A model generated the notes under the pieces. It was not told the origin of the DNA, made no database searches, and was given only the letters and a program-made list of their open reading frames with translations. Below, in pieces: positions 23,922-32,275 of a stretch of 56,518 nucleotides of DNA; the stretch's first letter is position 1; each line of letters begins with the position of its first letter. The position numbers and the translations under genes are program-made. The stretch is from Rhizobacter sp. Root1221 (GTDB lineage: Bacteria; Pseudomonadota; Gammaproteobacteria; Burkholderiales; Burkholderiaceae_C). The DNA is taken from the NCBI RefSeq assembly GCF_001425785.1, contig NZ_LMDI01000018.1:103738-160255 (forward strand). Reading direction: 5' to 3'.

Positions 23922-26215
23922 CCACGATCTCCAGGGCCCCCGTGGCCAGTCTCGGCTTTCGCCACCGGCCGCTGCGCCACAAGCTGGCAGCGCTGCTCGG
24001 GCTGTGTGCGGCGATGACGGCGGTGTTCGTCAGTGGCACGGTGTTCGCGATCTCGTGGTGGTCGATGGACGAACACGCGCGGGCCGACGCGGTCGAGGCC
24101 ACGCAGTCCCTCGCCTTCGCGTTGCGGGCCCCGCTGGCGTTCGAGGACAGGCAGGGCCTGCGCGACGCACTCGACATGCTGCGCGCCCGGCCGCACGTCC
24201 AGGGGGCCTGGGTGTACGACCGCACCGGTGAACTGGCCATGTCGTGGGGCCGTGCCTCGTCGACCCCGCTGCAACCACTGAGCGGTGGCCTGCTCACCGG
24301 GCATGTGGCGGTGAGTTCGCCGGTCGAGGCCCTCGATGGCGGCGAGCCGTTCGGGACGGTGTCGCTGTACGTCGACCTGAGTGAACAGCGGCGCCTGCTC
24401 GCGTGGCAGGCGCTGACCGCCGCGCTCGCCGGGCTGCTCGGTGTGCTGCTGTCGGTGTGGGTGTCGGGCCGGTTGTCGCGGCGGGTGACTGCGCCCATCC
24501 TCGACCTCGCCGAAACCGCCTCCGCGATCGCCTCGGGCCGCACGTACGACCGGCGCCTGCGGGCCGCGGGCGACGACGAGGTGGGCCGTGCCGTCACCGC
24601 GTTCAACGCGATGATCGACGAGGTGGAGCGCCGCGGTGACGCGCTCGTGGAAGCCAACCGCGCGCTCGAGTACCAGGTGGAGATCCGCACGCTGTCGATG
24701 CAGCGGGCCGAGGCCGCCTCGGTCGCGAAGACGCGGTTCCTGTCGAACATGAGCCACGAGCTGCGCAGCCCGCTCAACGGCGTGATCGGTGCCGCGCAAC
24801 TCCTGCAGGAGGGCAACGTCCAGGGCGCGCAGCGTGACGACCTGGTGAATATCATCCGCACCAGCGGTTCGAACCTGCTGGGCCTCATCGACAGCATCCT
24901 CGACCTGGCCCGCATCGAAGCCGGTGCCATGGAACTCGACGTCGGCGAGTTCGACCTCGTCGAATGCGTGGACGCGGCCGTCGCGACCTCCGCCGTGCCG
25001 GCGCGTGCGAAGGGCCTGCAGATGGCCGTGGTGATCGAGCCCTCGGTCGTGGCCCGCCGCCGCGGCGATGCGTTGCGCCTGCGCCAGGTGCTGCTCAACC
25101 TGCTCGGCAATGCCGTCAAGTTCACGCTGCAGGGCGAAGTGGTCGTGCGTGTGCGTCCCGGCACGGTGCCGGGTGAGCTGGTGTTCGACGTGTCGGACAC
25201 CGGCATCGGCATGGACGCCTCCGCGGTGGATGCGGTGTTCGAGCCGTTCCGCCAGGCGGATGAATCGACCACGCGCCGTTTCGGTGGCAGCGGCCTCGGG
25301 CTCGCGATCTGCCGCCAGGTGGTCCAGTTGATGGGCGGGGCGATCACGCTCGCGAGCCGGCCTGACCAGGGGTCGTGTTTCAGCGTGGCGGTGCCGCTGC
25401 CCGAGGTGCCGGGCAACCCCGCGGTGCCGCCGCGCCGCGCGGGGGCCGTCGCCTACTGGGACCCGCACGGCGCCAGCGCCGAGGCGCTCGGCGCGGTGCT
25501 CACCCGGCTCGGGTACACATCGACACGATGCCACACGGTCGACGACGCGCTGGCGTTTGCGGCGGGTGGACAGGGCTGGTTGCTGGTGGCCACCGACGCC
25601 CCCGGCGGCGCGGCCCTCGTCGATGCGGCGGCGCCTCGGCTGGGGGAGGGGCGCGTGATCGCGGTCACCGGCGCCGACGCCGTTCGCCAGCCGCGGCATT
25701 GGCACGTCAGTGCCGCGAAACCCGTGCTGCAGACATCGGTGGCCAACCGCCTGGGCGGCCGCGCCGTGCCGGCGCAGGCCAGCGTCCCCCTGGCCCCGAG
25801 CCCGATGGCGGCGCGGCCCGACACCTGCCACGTGCTGGTGGTGGAGGACGAGCCGGTGAACCAGACCATCGTGGGGTCGATGCTCACGAGCGCGGGGTTC
25901 TCCGTCGTGGTGGCCAGTGACGGGGCCGCGGCGCTCGCGTGTTTCGCGCAGACCCACTTCGACCTCGTGCTGATGGACTGGCAGATGCCCGACATGGACG
26001 GCCTGGAGGTCACGCGCCGCCTGCGTGCGGGCGCGTCGGGCGAACACGGCACCCACGTGCCCATCCTGGCGCTGACGGCCAATGCATTTGCCGAGGACCG
26101 TGCGGCGTGCATCGCCGCGGGCATGAACGACTTCCTGACCAAACCGGTGCTGGCGGCCGACCTCGTCAACGCCGCGCTGCGGTGGACCCGGGCGGCGCAT
26201 CGCGCGCCGCGTTGA
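23918..26215 (+). CDS. CHASE8-like hybrid sensor histidine kinase
   Basis: 765 residues. TM1 about 24-48; periplasmic CHASE8-like domain about 50-158 (QSLAFALRAPLAFEDRQ, VQGAWVYDRTG); TM2 about 162-182; HAMP about 183-240; HisKA with FLSNMSHELRSPLNG (His280); HATPase with the N-box NLLGNAVKF (about 394), DTGIGM and GGSGLGLAI. Residues 508-612 look like a degenerate receiver. A canonical receiver (about 637-760) has EDEP and LVLMDWQMP with Asp687, and TKPV near the end. There is no output domain, so phosphate must pass to another protein. It is coupled to the YfiR-like gene by a 4-bp overlap. Confidence 0.92.
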   Translation: MTTISRAPVASLGFRHRPLRHKLAALLGLCAAMTAVFVSGTVFAISWWSMDEHARADAVEATQSLAFALRAPLAFEDRQGLRDALDMLRARPHVQGAWVYDRTGELAMSWGRASSTPLQPLSGGLLTGHVAVSSPVEALDGGEPFGTVSLYVDLSEQRRLLAWQALTAALAGLLGVLLSVWVSGRLSRRVTAPILDLAETASAIASGRTYDRRLRAAGDDEVGRAVTAFNAMIDEVERRGDALVEANRALEYQVEIRTLSMQRAEAASVAKTRFLSNMSHELRSPLNGVIGAAQLLQEGNVQGAQRDDLVNIIRTSGSNLLGLIDSILDLARIEAGAMELDVGEFDLVECVDAAVATSAVPARAKGLQMAVVIEPSVVARRRGDALRLRQVLLNLLGNAVKFTLQGEVVVRVRPGTVPGELVFDVSDTGIGMDASAVDAVFEPFRQADESTTRRFGGSGLGLAICRQVVQLMGGAITLASRPDQGSCFSVAVPLPEVPGNPAVPPRRAGAVAYWDPHGASAEALGAVLTRLGYTSTRCHTVDDALAFAAGGQGWLLVATDAPGGAALVDAAAPRLGEGRVIAVTGADAVRQPRHWHVSAAKPVLQTSVANRLGGRAVPAQASVPLAPSPMAARPDTCHVLVVEDEPVNQTIVGSMLTSAGFSVVVASDGAAALACFAQTHFDLVLMDWQMPDMDGLEVTRRLRAGASGEHGTHVPILALTANAFAEDRAACIAAGMNDFLTKPVLAADLVNAALRWTRAAHRAPR

Positions 26216-27169
26216 TCACTCGCTGTCGCGATCGCGATCGCTGTCAGCGGGTTCGGGTGCCCCGCGTTTGCCGCGGGCCTTCTTCTGCGCCCGTTCCGCG
26301 TCGTGCACCGCGGCGGTGGCTTGCCATTGGAGGAACTGCTCCGGCGTCTCGAGTGTCACTCGCCCGAGCCCACCGGCGCGGAACTCGTGGATCAGGATCT
26401 CCGACGCCTTCTGCAGGTTGACCCGCCCGCCACCCAGCACGGCCCCGCGGCGGCGGCCGATCGCCTCGAGCCAGGCTTCATCGGGCAGTTCCGCCACGTC
26501 CTTCAGCTGGAACCGTTCCTCGACGTGGCCGGGGTAGTTCGCGCGCAGCGTCTGCAGCAGTTCGAGCGCCACGATCTCCTCGTCGAGTGCGTTGCGGCCC
26601 ACGGCACCGCTGGCCGCGAGGTGGTACCCGCTTTCGGGCACCGCGATGCGGGGCCACAGCATGCCGGGGGTGTCGAAGAGGTAGAAATCGCTCGCGAGCG
26701 AGATGCGCTGCTCCACCTTCGTGATGCCCGGTTCGTCACCGGTCTTGGCGGCCTTCTTGCCCACGAGGGTGTTGATCAGCGTGGACTTGCCGACGTTCGG
26801 GATGCCGCAGATCAGCACCCGCAAAGGCTTGGCCATTCCACCGCGCAGCGGCGCCAGCGAGCGGCTCGCGTCCGTCAGGCGCTGCGCGGGGGCCGTGACG
26901 CTGGCATCGAGCCCGATCGCCTGCGTGGCCGGCAGCGCGTTGTAGTACGCGAGCCATGCGGCCGTGCGGTCCGGGTCGGCCAGGTCCTGCTTGTTCAGCA
27001 CCTTCAACGCCGGCTTGCCGCGGGTCAGGTCGGCCAGCATCGGATTCGCGCTCGACCCTGGCAGCCGCGCATCGAGCAACTCGATCACCACATCGATGCC
27101 GCCCTTCATCCGCTCGACGATGGCCTTTTTCGTCGCGTGCATGTGCCCCGGATACCACTGGATCGACAT
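26216..27169 (-). CDS. ylqF: Ribosome biogenesis GTPase YlqF/RbgA
   Basis: 317 residues with the circularly permuted GTPase order typical of YlqF: G4 NKQDLAD near residue 60 comes before G1 GIPNVGKST (about 121) and G3 DTPGML (about 172). The N-terminal [13 protein letters not shown] is the family signature. It assists late assembly of the 50S subunit. The C-terminus is extended by a charged tail rich in D/R. The stop codon is directly adjacent to the stop of the convergent kinase gene, with no spacer. Confidence 0.95.
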   Translation of the reverse strand: MSIQWYPGHMHATKKAIVERMKGGIDVVIELLDARLPGSSANPMLADLTRGKPALKVLNKQDLADPDRTAAWLAYYNALPATQAIGLDASVTAPAQRLTDASRSLAPLRGGMAKPLRVLICGIPNVGKSTLINTLVGKKAAKTGDEPGITKVEQRISLASDFYLFDTPGMLWPRIAVPESGYHLAASGAVGRNALDEEIVALELLQTLRANYPGHVEERFQLKDVAELPDEAWLEAIGRRRGAVLGGGRVNLQKASEILIHEFRAGGLGRVTLETPEQFLQWQATAAVHDAERAQKKARGKRGAPEPADSDRDRDSE

Positions 27170-27235
27170 CAGTGGGCCTTGGGGGAAAAGAGGGAGACAG
27201 GAAGAGAGCGCATCCAGCGATTATCCCCGCCGGCA

Positions 27236-27378
27236 AGCGAAGCGAAGCAAGCAACGCCCCGAATCGCGCACGCCAGGAGAGCAAGCGAAGCGACGCGACA
27301 GATCAAGCTACTGCCGAGCCCGGGTCCCCCGGGCGACCGCGGGCGCCCCTTGGGGGCAGGAGCGAAGCGACTGGGGGG
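27236..27378. repeat. Dispersed intergenic repeat, copy A
   Basis: Non-coding sequence between ylqF and the outer-membrane protein gene. The segment around 27296-27336 (GCGACAGATCAAGCTACTGC then GAGCCCGGGTCCCCCGGGC) recurs inverted at about 56092-56132 with one mismatch. The distal part (GGGGGCAGGAGCGAAGCGAC) resembles the units at 39946-40170. Confidence 0.75.
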
Positions 27379-27379
27379 C

Positions 27380-28018
27380 TCAGAATCTGTAATTGACGCC
27401 AACCGTGATCTGCGGAATAGCCTTGAACTTGGCCACGCTGTCGCGCACTTCGGCCATTTCCTTGTCCACCTCGGCCTGCGACACGAGGCTGAAATTCGGG
27501 CCCGAATGGGTTTCAGACACCTTGGCCTTGCCGATCGAGGCGCCGAGGTCGGCCACGAAGCCCCACCCGCTGTCGGGCTGGTGGCCGTAGCCGATGCCCA
27601 GGTAGGGCGTCACCTTCGGGTACTCGATCTTCACATCGAGGCGGTCGGCCGCGCTCGACGGCACGGACACGTCACCGATCTGGAAGTTCGTGCCGTCGCC
27701 GCGGGCGTGCATGTCGGCTTTCAGTCGGTTGAACGTGACACCACCCGTCAGGCGAAAGCCGCCGGCGACGAACCAGTCGGCGAAGAGGCCGGTGCGGCTG
27801 AACGAGGCCTTCGTGTCGTACGTGATGCCTTCCTCGTTCGACCGCTCGCTGCGGCTGCCGAGCGTGGCGAAGTCGCCGCGCACGGTGATGGTGGGGCTCA
27901 GGCTGTGGGCGTAACCCACCAGCACACCCGGCAGGCCGATACCGGCATACACCTCGCCGGCTTGGGCCGGAGCGGCAGTGGCAACGAGGGCGGCAAGGGC
28001 GAGGGCAGGGCGGATCAT
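27380..28018 (-). CDS. Outer-membrane beta-barrel protein of unknown function
   Basis: 212 residues with a signal peptide (IRPALALAALVATAAPAQAG, cleaved near AQA-GEV). The mature sequence alternates polar and hydrophobic residues in strands such as VYAGIGLPGVLVGYAHSL, FRLTGGVTFNRLKA and ITVGVNYRF, ending in aromatic Phe as outer-membrane barrels do. A GTVxxYLGIGYGH-like strand (VTPYLGIGYGHQP) is similar to OmpW/porin-like small barrels. The stop lies at the edge of a dispersed repeat. ATG at 28018 precedes the signal peptide; the longer frame from 28081 lacks one at its N-terminus. Confidence 0.78.
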   Translation of the reverse strand: MIRPALALAALVATAAPAQAGEVYAGIGLPGVLVGYAHSLSPTITVRGDFATLGSRSERSNEEGITYDTKASFSRTGLFADWFVAGGFRLTGGVTFNRLKADMHARGDGTNFQIGDVSVPSSAADRLDVKIEYPKVTPYLGIGYGHQPDSGWGFVADLGASIGKAKVSETHSGPNFSLVSQAEVDKEMAEVRDSVAKFKAIPQITVGVNYRF

Positions 28019-28177
28019 CGGATGGGGTCTCCACGGAGAATGGGGATGGAACGGACGCCTCGCCCGGCGCGTCCGCGGCACAACGACTCGGTGTCGGCAC
28101 GGTGGCGTGCCGACTTCAACGCCGGGACCGGCGGCGCGACCCGGATTGTGAAGTCGTTGGCGATTTTCGGCGCGAAC

Positions 28178-28762
28178 TCAGCGCAACGCCTTGCCCGCCA
28201 TGCGCAGGATGTCGTCCAGCGCATTGCCGTCGCCGTTCATGTCCAGCATGGACGCGAGGCCGCCCCCCGCGCCGGCGTTGGCGCCGCGCCCGCCGAGCAG
28301 GCCACCCAACAAGCCGCCGAGGCCGCCCCCGGCATCGGGTGCCGCGGCGGATGCGCCGCCCCCTTGCTTGGCCATGTACCCCGCCACCAGCATCGCGAGC
28401 ATCGGCAGCATCTTCTTCAGCAGCGACGGGTCGAGGCCCGACTTCGATGCGGCGTCGTCGGCCACCGTGCGGCTCACGTCGCGCGAGCCGAAGATCTGGC
28501 CCAGCACGTCGTCGCCCTGGCGGGTGTCGGTGGGTTGGGGCGACAGCACCTGGTCGAGCAGCCCGCCGCCGCCCAACTGGCCCAGCAGGTCGCCGAGGCC
28601 GCCCAGCCCCTGGGGCTGGCTGAGCGCCTGCTTCTTGAACCCGCCGAGCAGCGCGGGCGCCAGCGCCTCCGCGCCGCTGGCCGCCTCGTCCTCGCTGATG
28701 CCCAGCTCGCGCGCCATCGATTCGAGGCCGCCCGTCTGGGCGAGGAGATCAGTGATCTGCAT
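28178..28762 (-). CDS. DUF937 domain protein
   Basis: 194 residues. The N-terminal half resembles DUF937 (LESMARELGISEDEAASGAEA, a central Gly/Leu-rich LGGLGDLLGQLGGGG, DDVLGQIFGSRD). Next comes a helix LLKKMLPMLAMLVAGYMAKQ and a second Gly-rich stretch, then DMNGDGNALDDI, which looks like a single EF-hand-type calcium loop near the C-terminus. Function is unknown. It is 15 bp downstream of the DUF3597 gene on the same strand, so probably co-transcribed. Confidence 0.8.
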   Translation of the reverse strand: MQITDLLAQTGGLESMARELGISEDEAASGAEALAPALLGGFKKQALSQPQGLGGLGDLLGQLGGGGLLDQVLSPQPTDTRQGDDVLGQIFGSRDVSRTVADDAASKSGLDPSLLKKMLPMLAMLVAGYMAKQGGGASAAAPDAGGGLGGLLGGLLGGRGANAGAGGGLASMLDMNGDGNALDDILRMAGKALR

Positions 28763-28777
28763 GGTGTGCTCCCCGGG

Positions 28778-29158
28778 TCAGTCGAGGAGGTCGGCCGGCA
28801 CGTTGCCGCCGTTGGCGGCGATGCGGGCGAGCACGGCCTTGTGCAGCCAGATGTTCATCTGGGCGGAGTCACCCATCTTGTCGGCCGGGCAGCCCAGTTC
28901 GGTGGCGAGCTCCTTGCGGGCGGTGAGGCTGCTGTCGATGTCGAGGAGCTTCAACAGGTCGACGATGGACGTTCGCCAGTTCAGCTTCTGCGCGTTGGCG
29001 GCCGCCTTTTGCTCCAGTTGAGCCACCACGTCGACGACGGGGATGGCCGTGGCCGCCGCGGGCGAGGCCGAAGGGGCCGGTGCGGTGGCGGACGGTGCAG
29101 GTGCGGCGTTCGCGTTGCCAATGCCGAGTTTCTCGAGGATCGTGCTGAAGAATCCCAT
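28778..29158 (-). CDS. DUF3597 domain protein
   Basis: 126 residues. The N-terminus GFFSTILEKLGIG and the C-terminal half (VDVVAQLEQKAA, LNWRTSIVDLLKLLDIDSS, ARKELATELG, MNIWLHKAVL) match DUF3597, a small helical domain of unknown function. An Ala/Pro/Ser-rich linker separates the parts. There is no signal peptide or membrane segment. ATG at 29158 is chosen because the family starts with MGxFxxIxxKLG; the open frame upstream is non-conserved. Confidence 0.83.
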   Translation of the reverse strand: MGFFSTILEKLGIGNANAAPAPSATAPAPSASPAAATAIPVVDVVAQLEQKAAANAQKLNWRTSIVDLLKLLDIDSSLTARKELATELGCPADKMGDSAQMNIWLHKAVLARIAANGGNVPADLLD

Positions 29159-29278
29159 GATGTCGCGCTCCTGGTGTAGCAGGCGTGGTGTCACGCTCCG
29201 GCCGGATTGCCGAGAGCGCGGTGCCATCGATCCTGAAGGCGCATGGTAGTGAGAAACCGGCCGCGGGGATACCGCGAT

Positions 29279-30103
29279 TCAGTGACGGCCGGCCAGCCCC
29301 CACACCGCGAGCGCGCCGAACAACATCATGTAGACCCCGGCGAAGCCCCACATCACCCACGCTGCCCACGCGGGCCGTCGCAATCGGGCGGCAAGGGCGG
29401 CCTGGGCGATGAACGGCAACAGCTGTTCGGCATGGATGCCGACAAAATGCGCCGGCCGCAGGTCGCCGCCCGCGAGCGACCACCCCAATACCGGCAGCGT
29501 GGCACCCGCACTGGCCGGCGGGCGGTTGCCGAGCAGCATGCCGGCGCCGGCGCCCAGCACGAACGTCAGCACCAGGCCCAGCAACACCGCGTGCCGGTAC
29601 ACCCGCGGCCGCGTGGCATCGGGGTGGCGGTGGAGCTGCCACGCGAGCATCGGTTGGGTGGCGGTGAGCACGAGGGCGCCAATGCCCATCAACGTGTACA
29701 TCACCGTGTGCAGCAGGTCGGTCTCGTTGTAGTGCGAGGCTTGTCCCAGGGCGGCCTGCAGCGTGATGTACACCAGTTCGAAGGTGCCGGAGCCCATCAG
29801 CAAGCCCACGATCCAATCCACCGAGCGGTGCGTGCGCCGCGCGGCGGGCAGGTGGCCCACGAACCACGCGGTGGTCAGGGCCAGCACCGCGACCGACAGC
29901 GTGAACTTGAACGGCTTGATCCAGACGTTCGCGTCGCGCAGCACACGGTCGTCCAGCGCCCAGGCCAGGGCCAGCGGCACGAGCAGGGCGAGCAGCACGA
30001 AGCCGTACCGCGCCAGCCGGCGCTCGCGTGCCAGCAACTCGCCGGGCAGCCGGCGCCACGGCGACGGCGTGATGGCGTTCGGGGAGAGGGGCATCGTGGC
30101 CAT
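29279..30103 (-). CDS. Multi-pass membrane protein of unknown function
   Basis: 274 residues with about seven hydrophobic segments: near residues 33-51 (FVLLALLVPLALAWAL), 64-82, 98-118, 130-150, 168-188, 210-230 and 245-270. A polar motif DANVWIKPFKF follows the first segment and HFVGIHAEQLLP precedes the sixth. No enzyme family was recognised. It lies 17 bp downstream of the ABA4-like gene, in what appears to be a two-gene operon controlled by the divergent TetR regulator. AAGGA precedes ATG 30103. Confidence 0.8.
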   Translation of the reverse strand: MATMPLSPNAITPSPWRRLPGELLARERRLARYGFVLLALLVPLALAWALDDRVLRDANVWIKPFKFTLSVAVLALTTAWFVGHLPAARRTHRSVDWIVGLLMGSGTFELVYITLQAALGQASHYNETDLLHTVMYTLMGIGALVLTATQPMLAWQLHRHPDATRPRVYRHAVLLGLVLTFVLGAGAGMLLGNRPPASAGATLPVLGWSLAGGDLRPAHFVGIHAEQLLPFIAQAALAARLRRPAWAAWVMWGFAGVYMMLFGALAVWGLAGRH

Positions 30104-30120
30104 CGAGCGTTCCTTCGAGG

Positions 30121-30567
30121 TCAGGCCAGGGCGGACGCCGGGTGGCGGCGTTGCCAGACGAACCGCAGCGCGGCAAAGGCGAGCAGCCCGGCCGGGCCGA
30201 ACATGAAAGTCAGTGCGAGCAGCGGCAGCACCAGGACGTGGGGCACGCCCAGCGTGCCGGCGCGTTCGGCGATCCACGTGCCCACGAACAGGTCGAACGC
30301 CAGGTAGTGCAGCCAGCCGGCCGTGAGCAGGCCGGGCACGGCCATGAGGCGTTGCACGGCGGCAAGGGAGTCATAGCCGCCGCCGGCCATGCCATGGGTG
30401 GCGAACAGGCCCACGTACACGACGGCGAACAGGAGGGGCACGAGGCGCCCGGCCACCAGGCGCACGCGGGGTGTCCAGCGTGCGCCGTGGGGCGACACGG
30501 CCAAGGCCAGCCAGGCGGCCATGGCCAGGCTGTTCGACATCGAAAAGATCAGGTCGGGGGTGGGCAT
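30121..30567 (-). CDS. ABA4-like (DUF4281) membrane protein
   Basis: 148 residues, four predicted membrane segments. LIFSMSNSLAMAAWLAL at the start, a central GWLHYLAFDLFVGTW and the later LLALTFMFGPAGLLAF are typical of the ABA4-like/DUF4281 family, related to a plant protein needed for neoxanthin synthesis; the bacterial role is unknown. It is the first gene of the operon with the downstream membrane protein. Its promoter region carries a TTGACA -35 and two TetR-type dyads. Confidence 0.83.
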   Translation of the reverse strand: MPTPDLIFSMSNSLAMAAWLALAVSPHGARWTPRVRLVAGRLVPLLFAVVYVGLFATHGMAGGGYDSLAAVQRLMAVPGLLTAGWLHYLAFDLFVGTWIAERAGTLGVPHVLVLPLLALTFMFGPAGLLAFAALRFVWQRRHPASALA

Positions 30568-30599
30568 GGCTTCTCCAGTCAGGGGGCGCACGCCATTCG

Positions 30600-30618
30600 A
30601 TCTGAACAGCGTTCAGAT
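30600..30618. promoter_or_regulatory. TetR operator O1 (perfect dyad)
   Basis: ATCTGAAC-AGC-GTTCAGAT, 8-bp arms with a 3-bp spacer. It lies immediately downstream of the predicted -10 of the minus-strand operon, covering its likely start site. Confidence 0.8.
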
Positions 30619-30620
30619 TG

Positions 30621-30649
30621 ACGATAAGTTATGATCTGAACGGTGTCAA
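30621..30649 (-). promoter_or_regulatory. Sigma-70 promoter of the ABA4-like operon
   Basis: Read on the minus strand: -35 TTGACA (30644-30649, perfect), 17-bp spacer, -10 TATCGT (30621-30626, 4 of 6). It drives the genes at 30567 and 30103 and is flanked and overlapped by two TetR-type dyads. Confidence 0.65.
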
Positions 30650-30652
30650 GTT
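30634..30652. promoter_or_regulatory. TetR operator O2 (degenerate dyad)
   Basis: ATCTGAACGGTGTCAAGTT keeps one perfect half-site (ATCTGAAC) and a diverged second half. It overlaps the -35 element of the minus-strand promoter; centre-to-centre distance to the perfect dyad is 34 bp. Confidence 0.6.
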
Positions 30653-30678
30653 GAGGCGTTCCCCGCCCCGAGCCGTCC

Positions 30679-31374
30679 ATGCCCAAGCCGAAGTCCCCGC
30701 CCGCCGCCGCTGCCGGCACACCGTCTCGCGACGGGTATCACCATGGCGCGTTGCGCGAAGCGCTGATCGACGCGGCCGAGGCCGTGCTGGCCGAACGTGG
30801 CGTCGAGGGGTTCTCGCTGCGGGAGGTGGCGCGCCGCTCGGGGGTGTCGCCTGCCGCGCCGGCCCACCATTTCGGCGATGCGGCCGGTTTGCTCGCGGCC
30901 GTGTCATCGCTCGCGTTCGACGGCCTCACCGCGGCGCTCGAGGCCGGCAACATGCGCGGGGGCGACGACCCCGTGGCGCGGTTGCGCGAGCAGGGGGTAG
31001 CCTACGTGGGCTTTGCGTTGAAACACCCGGGCCGGTTCGGCCTGATGTTCCGGTGCGGTCCGCACGAAGCTGACGCGGTGGACAGCAGCGGCCGCGCCGC
31101 GTTTTCGGTGTTGGAAGCGGGCATCCGCGGTCTGTACGGCACGCCCGCCGACGAGCCGCTGCCGCCCCTTCAGTGGCAGGCCCTGCTGGCGGTCTGGTCG
31201 GTGGTGCACGGCTTCGCGCACCTGGCGCTGGCCGGGCAGTTCAACGCCTTCACCCCGCCCGAAGGGCGCGAGGCGATGCTGCGCGCGACCCTCGCGCCCA
31301 TGCTGGACCTGCAGTTGGGTGCGCTGCGTGCTGGCGCGCCACCGCCGGTCAAACGTCGGATTCGTCCTGGATGA
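30679..31374 (+). CDS. TetR-family regulator with WHG-type C-terminal domain
   Basis: 231 residues. N-terminal helix-turn-helix about 18-62: YHHGALREALIDAAEAVL, FSLREVARRSGVSPAAPAHHF. The C-terminal domain with GVAYVGFALKHPGRFGLMF and a WSVVHGFAHLALAG helix is the TetR_C WHG type. Divergent from a two-gene membrane operon whose promoter holds one perfect and one degenerate dyad, so it is most likely that operon's repressor. The inducer is unknown. Confidence 0.9.
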   Translation: MPKPKSPPAAAAGTPSRDGYHHGALREALIDAAEAVLAERGVEGFSLREVARRSGVSPAAPAHHFGDAAGLLAAVSSLAFDGLTAALEAGNMRGGDDPVARLREQGVAYVGFALKHPGRFGLMFRCGPHEADAVDSSGRAAFSVLEAGIRGLYGTPADEPLPPLQWQALLAVWSVVHGFAHLALAGQFNAFTPPEGREAMLRATLAPMLDLQLGALRAGAPPPVKRRIRPG

Positions 31375-31478
31375 TCAACGACCCGATATTCAGCCAGCCA
31401 ACGGATGTCGGGCACGTCACAAATGAATCGATCGGCCAGGTGCCGGGGCCGCTGTCGAGGCTGAATGACGCGTGCGGT

Positions 31479-32264
31479 CTACAACGTGAAGTCGTAGTCG
31501 ATGATCAACGGCGCATGATCGGAGAAGCGCTGGTCGAGGAAGATCGATTCCTTGCGGGCCAGCGCGGCCAGGGCCGGCGTGGCCAGGTGGTAGTCGAGCC
31601 GCCACCCCACGTTCTTGGCCCAGGCCTGGCCGCGGTTGCTCCACCACGTGTACTGCTCGGCGTTCGGGTTCAGCGTGCGGAACACGTCCACGAGGCCCAC
31701 TTCATCGAGGGTGTGGGTCATCCATGCGCGTTCCTCGGGCAGGAAGCCGCTGTTCTTCTGGTTGCTGCGCCAGTTCTTCAGGTCGATCTCCTTGTGGGCG
31801 ATGTTGACGTCGCCCACGAGGATGAACTCGCGCTCGGCTTTGAGCCGCTGCAGGTGCGGGGTCATCAGCGCGAGGAAACGGAACTTGGCGAGCTGGCGTT
31901 CCTCGCCGCTCGAACCGCTCGGGAAGTAGCAGCTGATGACGCTCAGCTTGCGCGTGGGGGTGTCGAACTGCAGTTCGAGGTACCGGCCTTCGGCGTCGAA
32001 TTCGGGTGAACCGAAACCCACCACGACGTTCGACGGTGTCTTCCGGGTGTAAACCCCGACCCCCGAGTACCCCTTCTTTTCGGCAAAGTGGAAGTGCCCG
32101 TGCAGGTCGTGCAAACGCTCGAAGCGGCCGGCCACATCGGCCTGCTGGGCCTTGATTTCCTGCACACCCATACAATCGGCACCCAGGGCTTCGGCCCAGG
32201 GAACGAGCCCCTTGGTCGCCGCAGACCGGATGCCGTTCAGATTCAGAGACACCAGACGGAACAC
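31479..32264 (-). CDS. xth: Exodeoxyribonuclease III family AP endonuclease
   Basis: 261 residues, ExoIII/endonuclease-exonuclease-phosphatase fold. LVSLNLNGIRSA at the N-terminus, catalytic Glu in VQEIKAQ, GDVNIAHKEIDL, YTWWSNRGQAW and the terminal SDHAPLI with catalytic Asp-His. It acts on abasic sites and as a 3'-5' exonuclease. The start is probably GTG at 32264 (GGGAG upstream), three residues before LVSLNLNG; a longer start would run into pyrE. The distance to the pyrE start codon is only 11 bp. Confidence 0.93.
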   Translation of the reverse strand: MFRLVSLNLNGIRSAATKGLVPWAEALGADCMGVQEIKAQQADVAGRFERLHDLHGHFHFAEKKGYSGVGVYTRKTPSNVVVGFGSPEFDAEGRYLELQFDTPTRKLSVISCYFPSGSSGEERQLAKFRFLALMTPHLQRLKAEREFILVGDVNIAHKEIDLKNWRSNQKNSGFLPEERAWMTHTLDEVGLVDVFRTLNPNAEQYTWWSNRGQAWAKNVGWRLDYHLATPALAALARKESIFLDQRFSDHAPLIIDYDFTL

Positions 32265-32275
32265 GAAAGACTCCC

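Noticed and set aside
23273-26200. A 975-codon open frame on the minus strand
   Set aside because: Antisense to the YfiR-like and hybrid kinase genes, which have clear domain motifs.
28019-28177. Longer start for the outer-membrane protein gene (28081)
   Set aside because: The signal peptide begins at 28018; the extension is Arg/Pro-rich and would put it in the middle of the protein.
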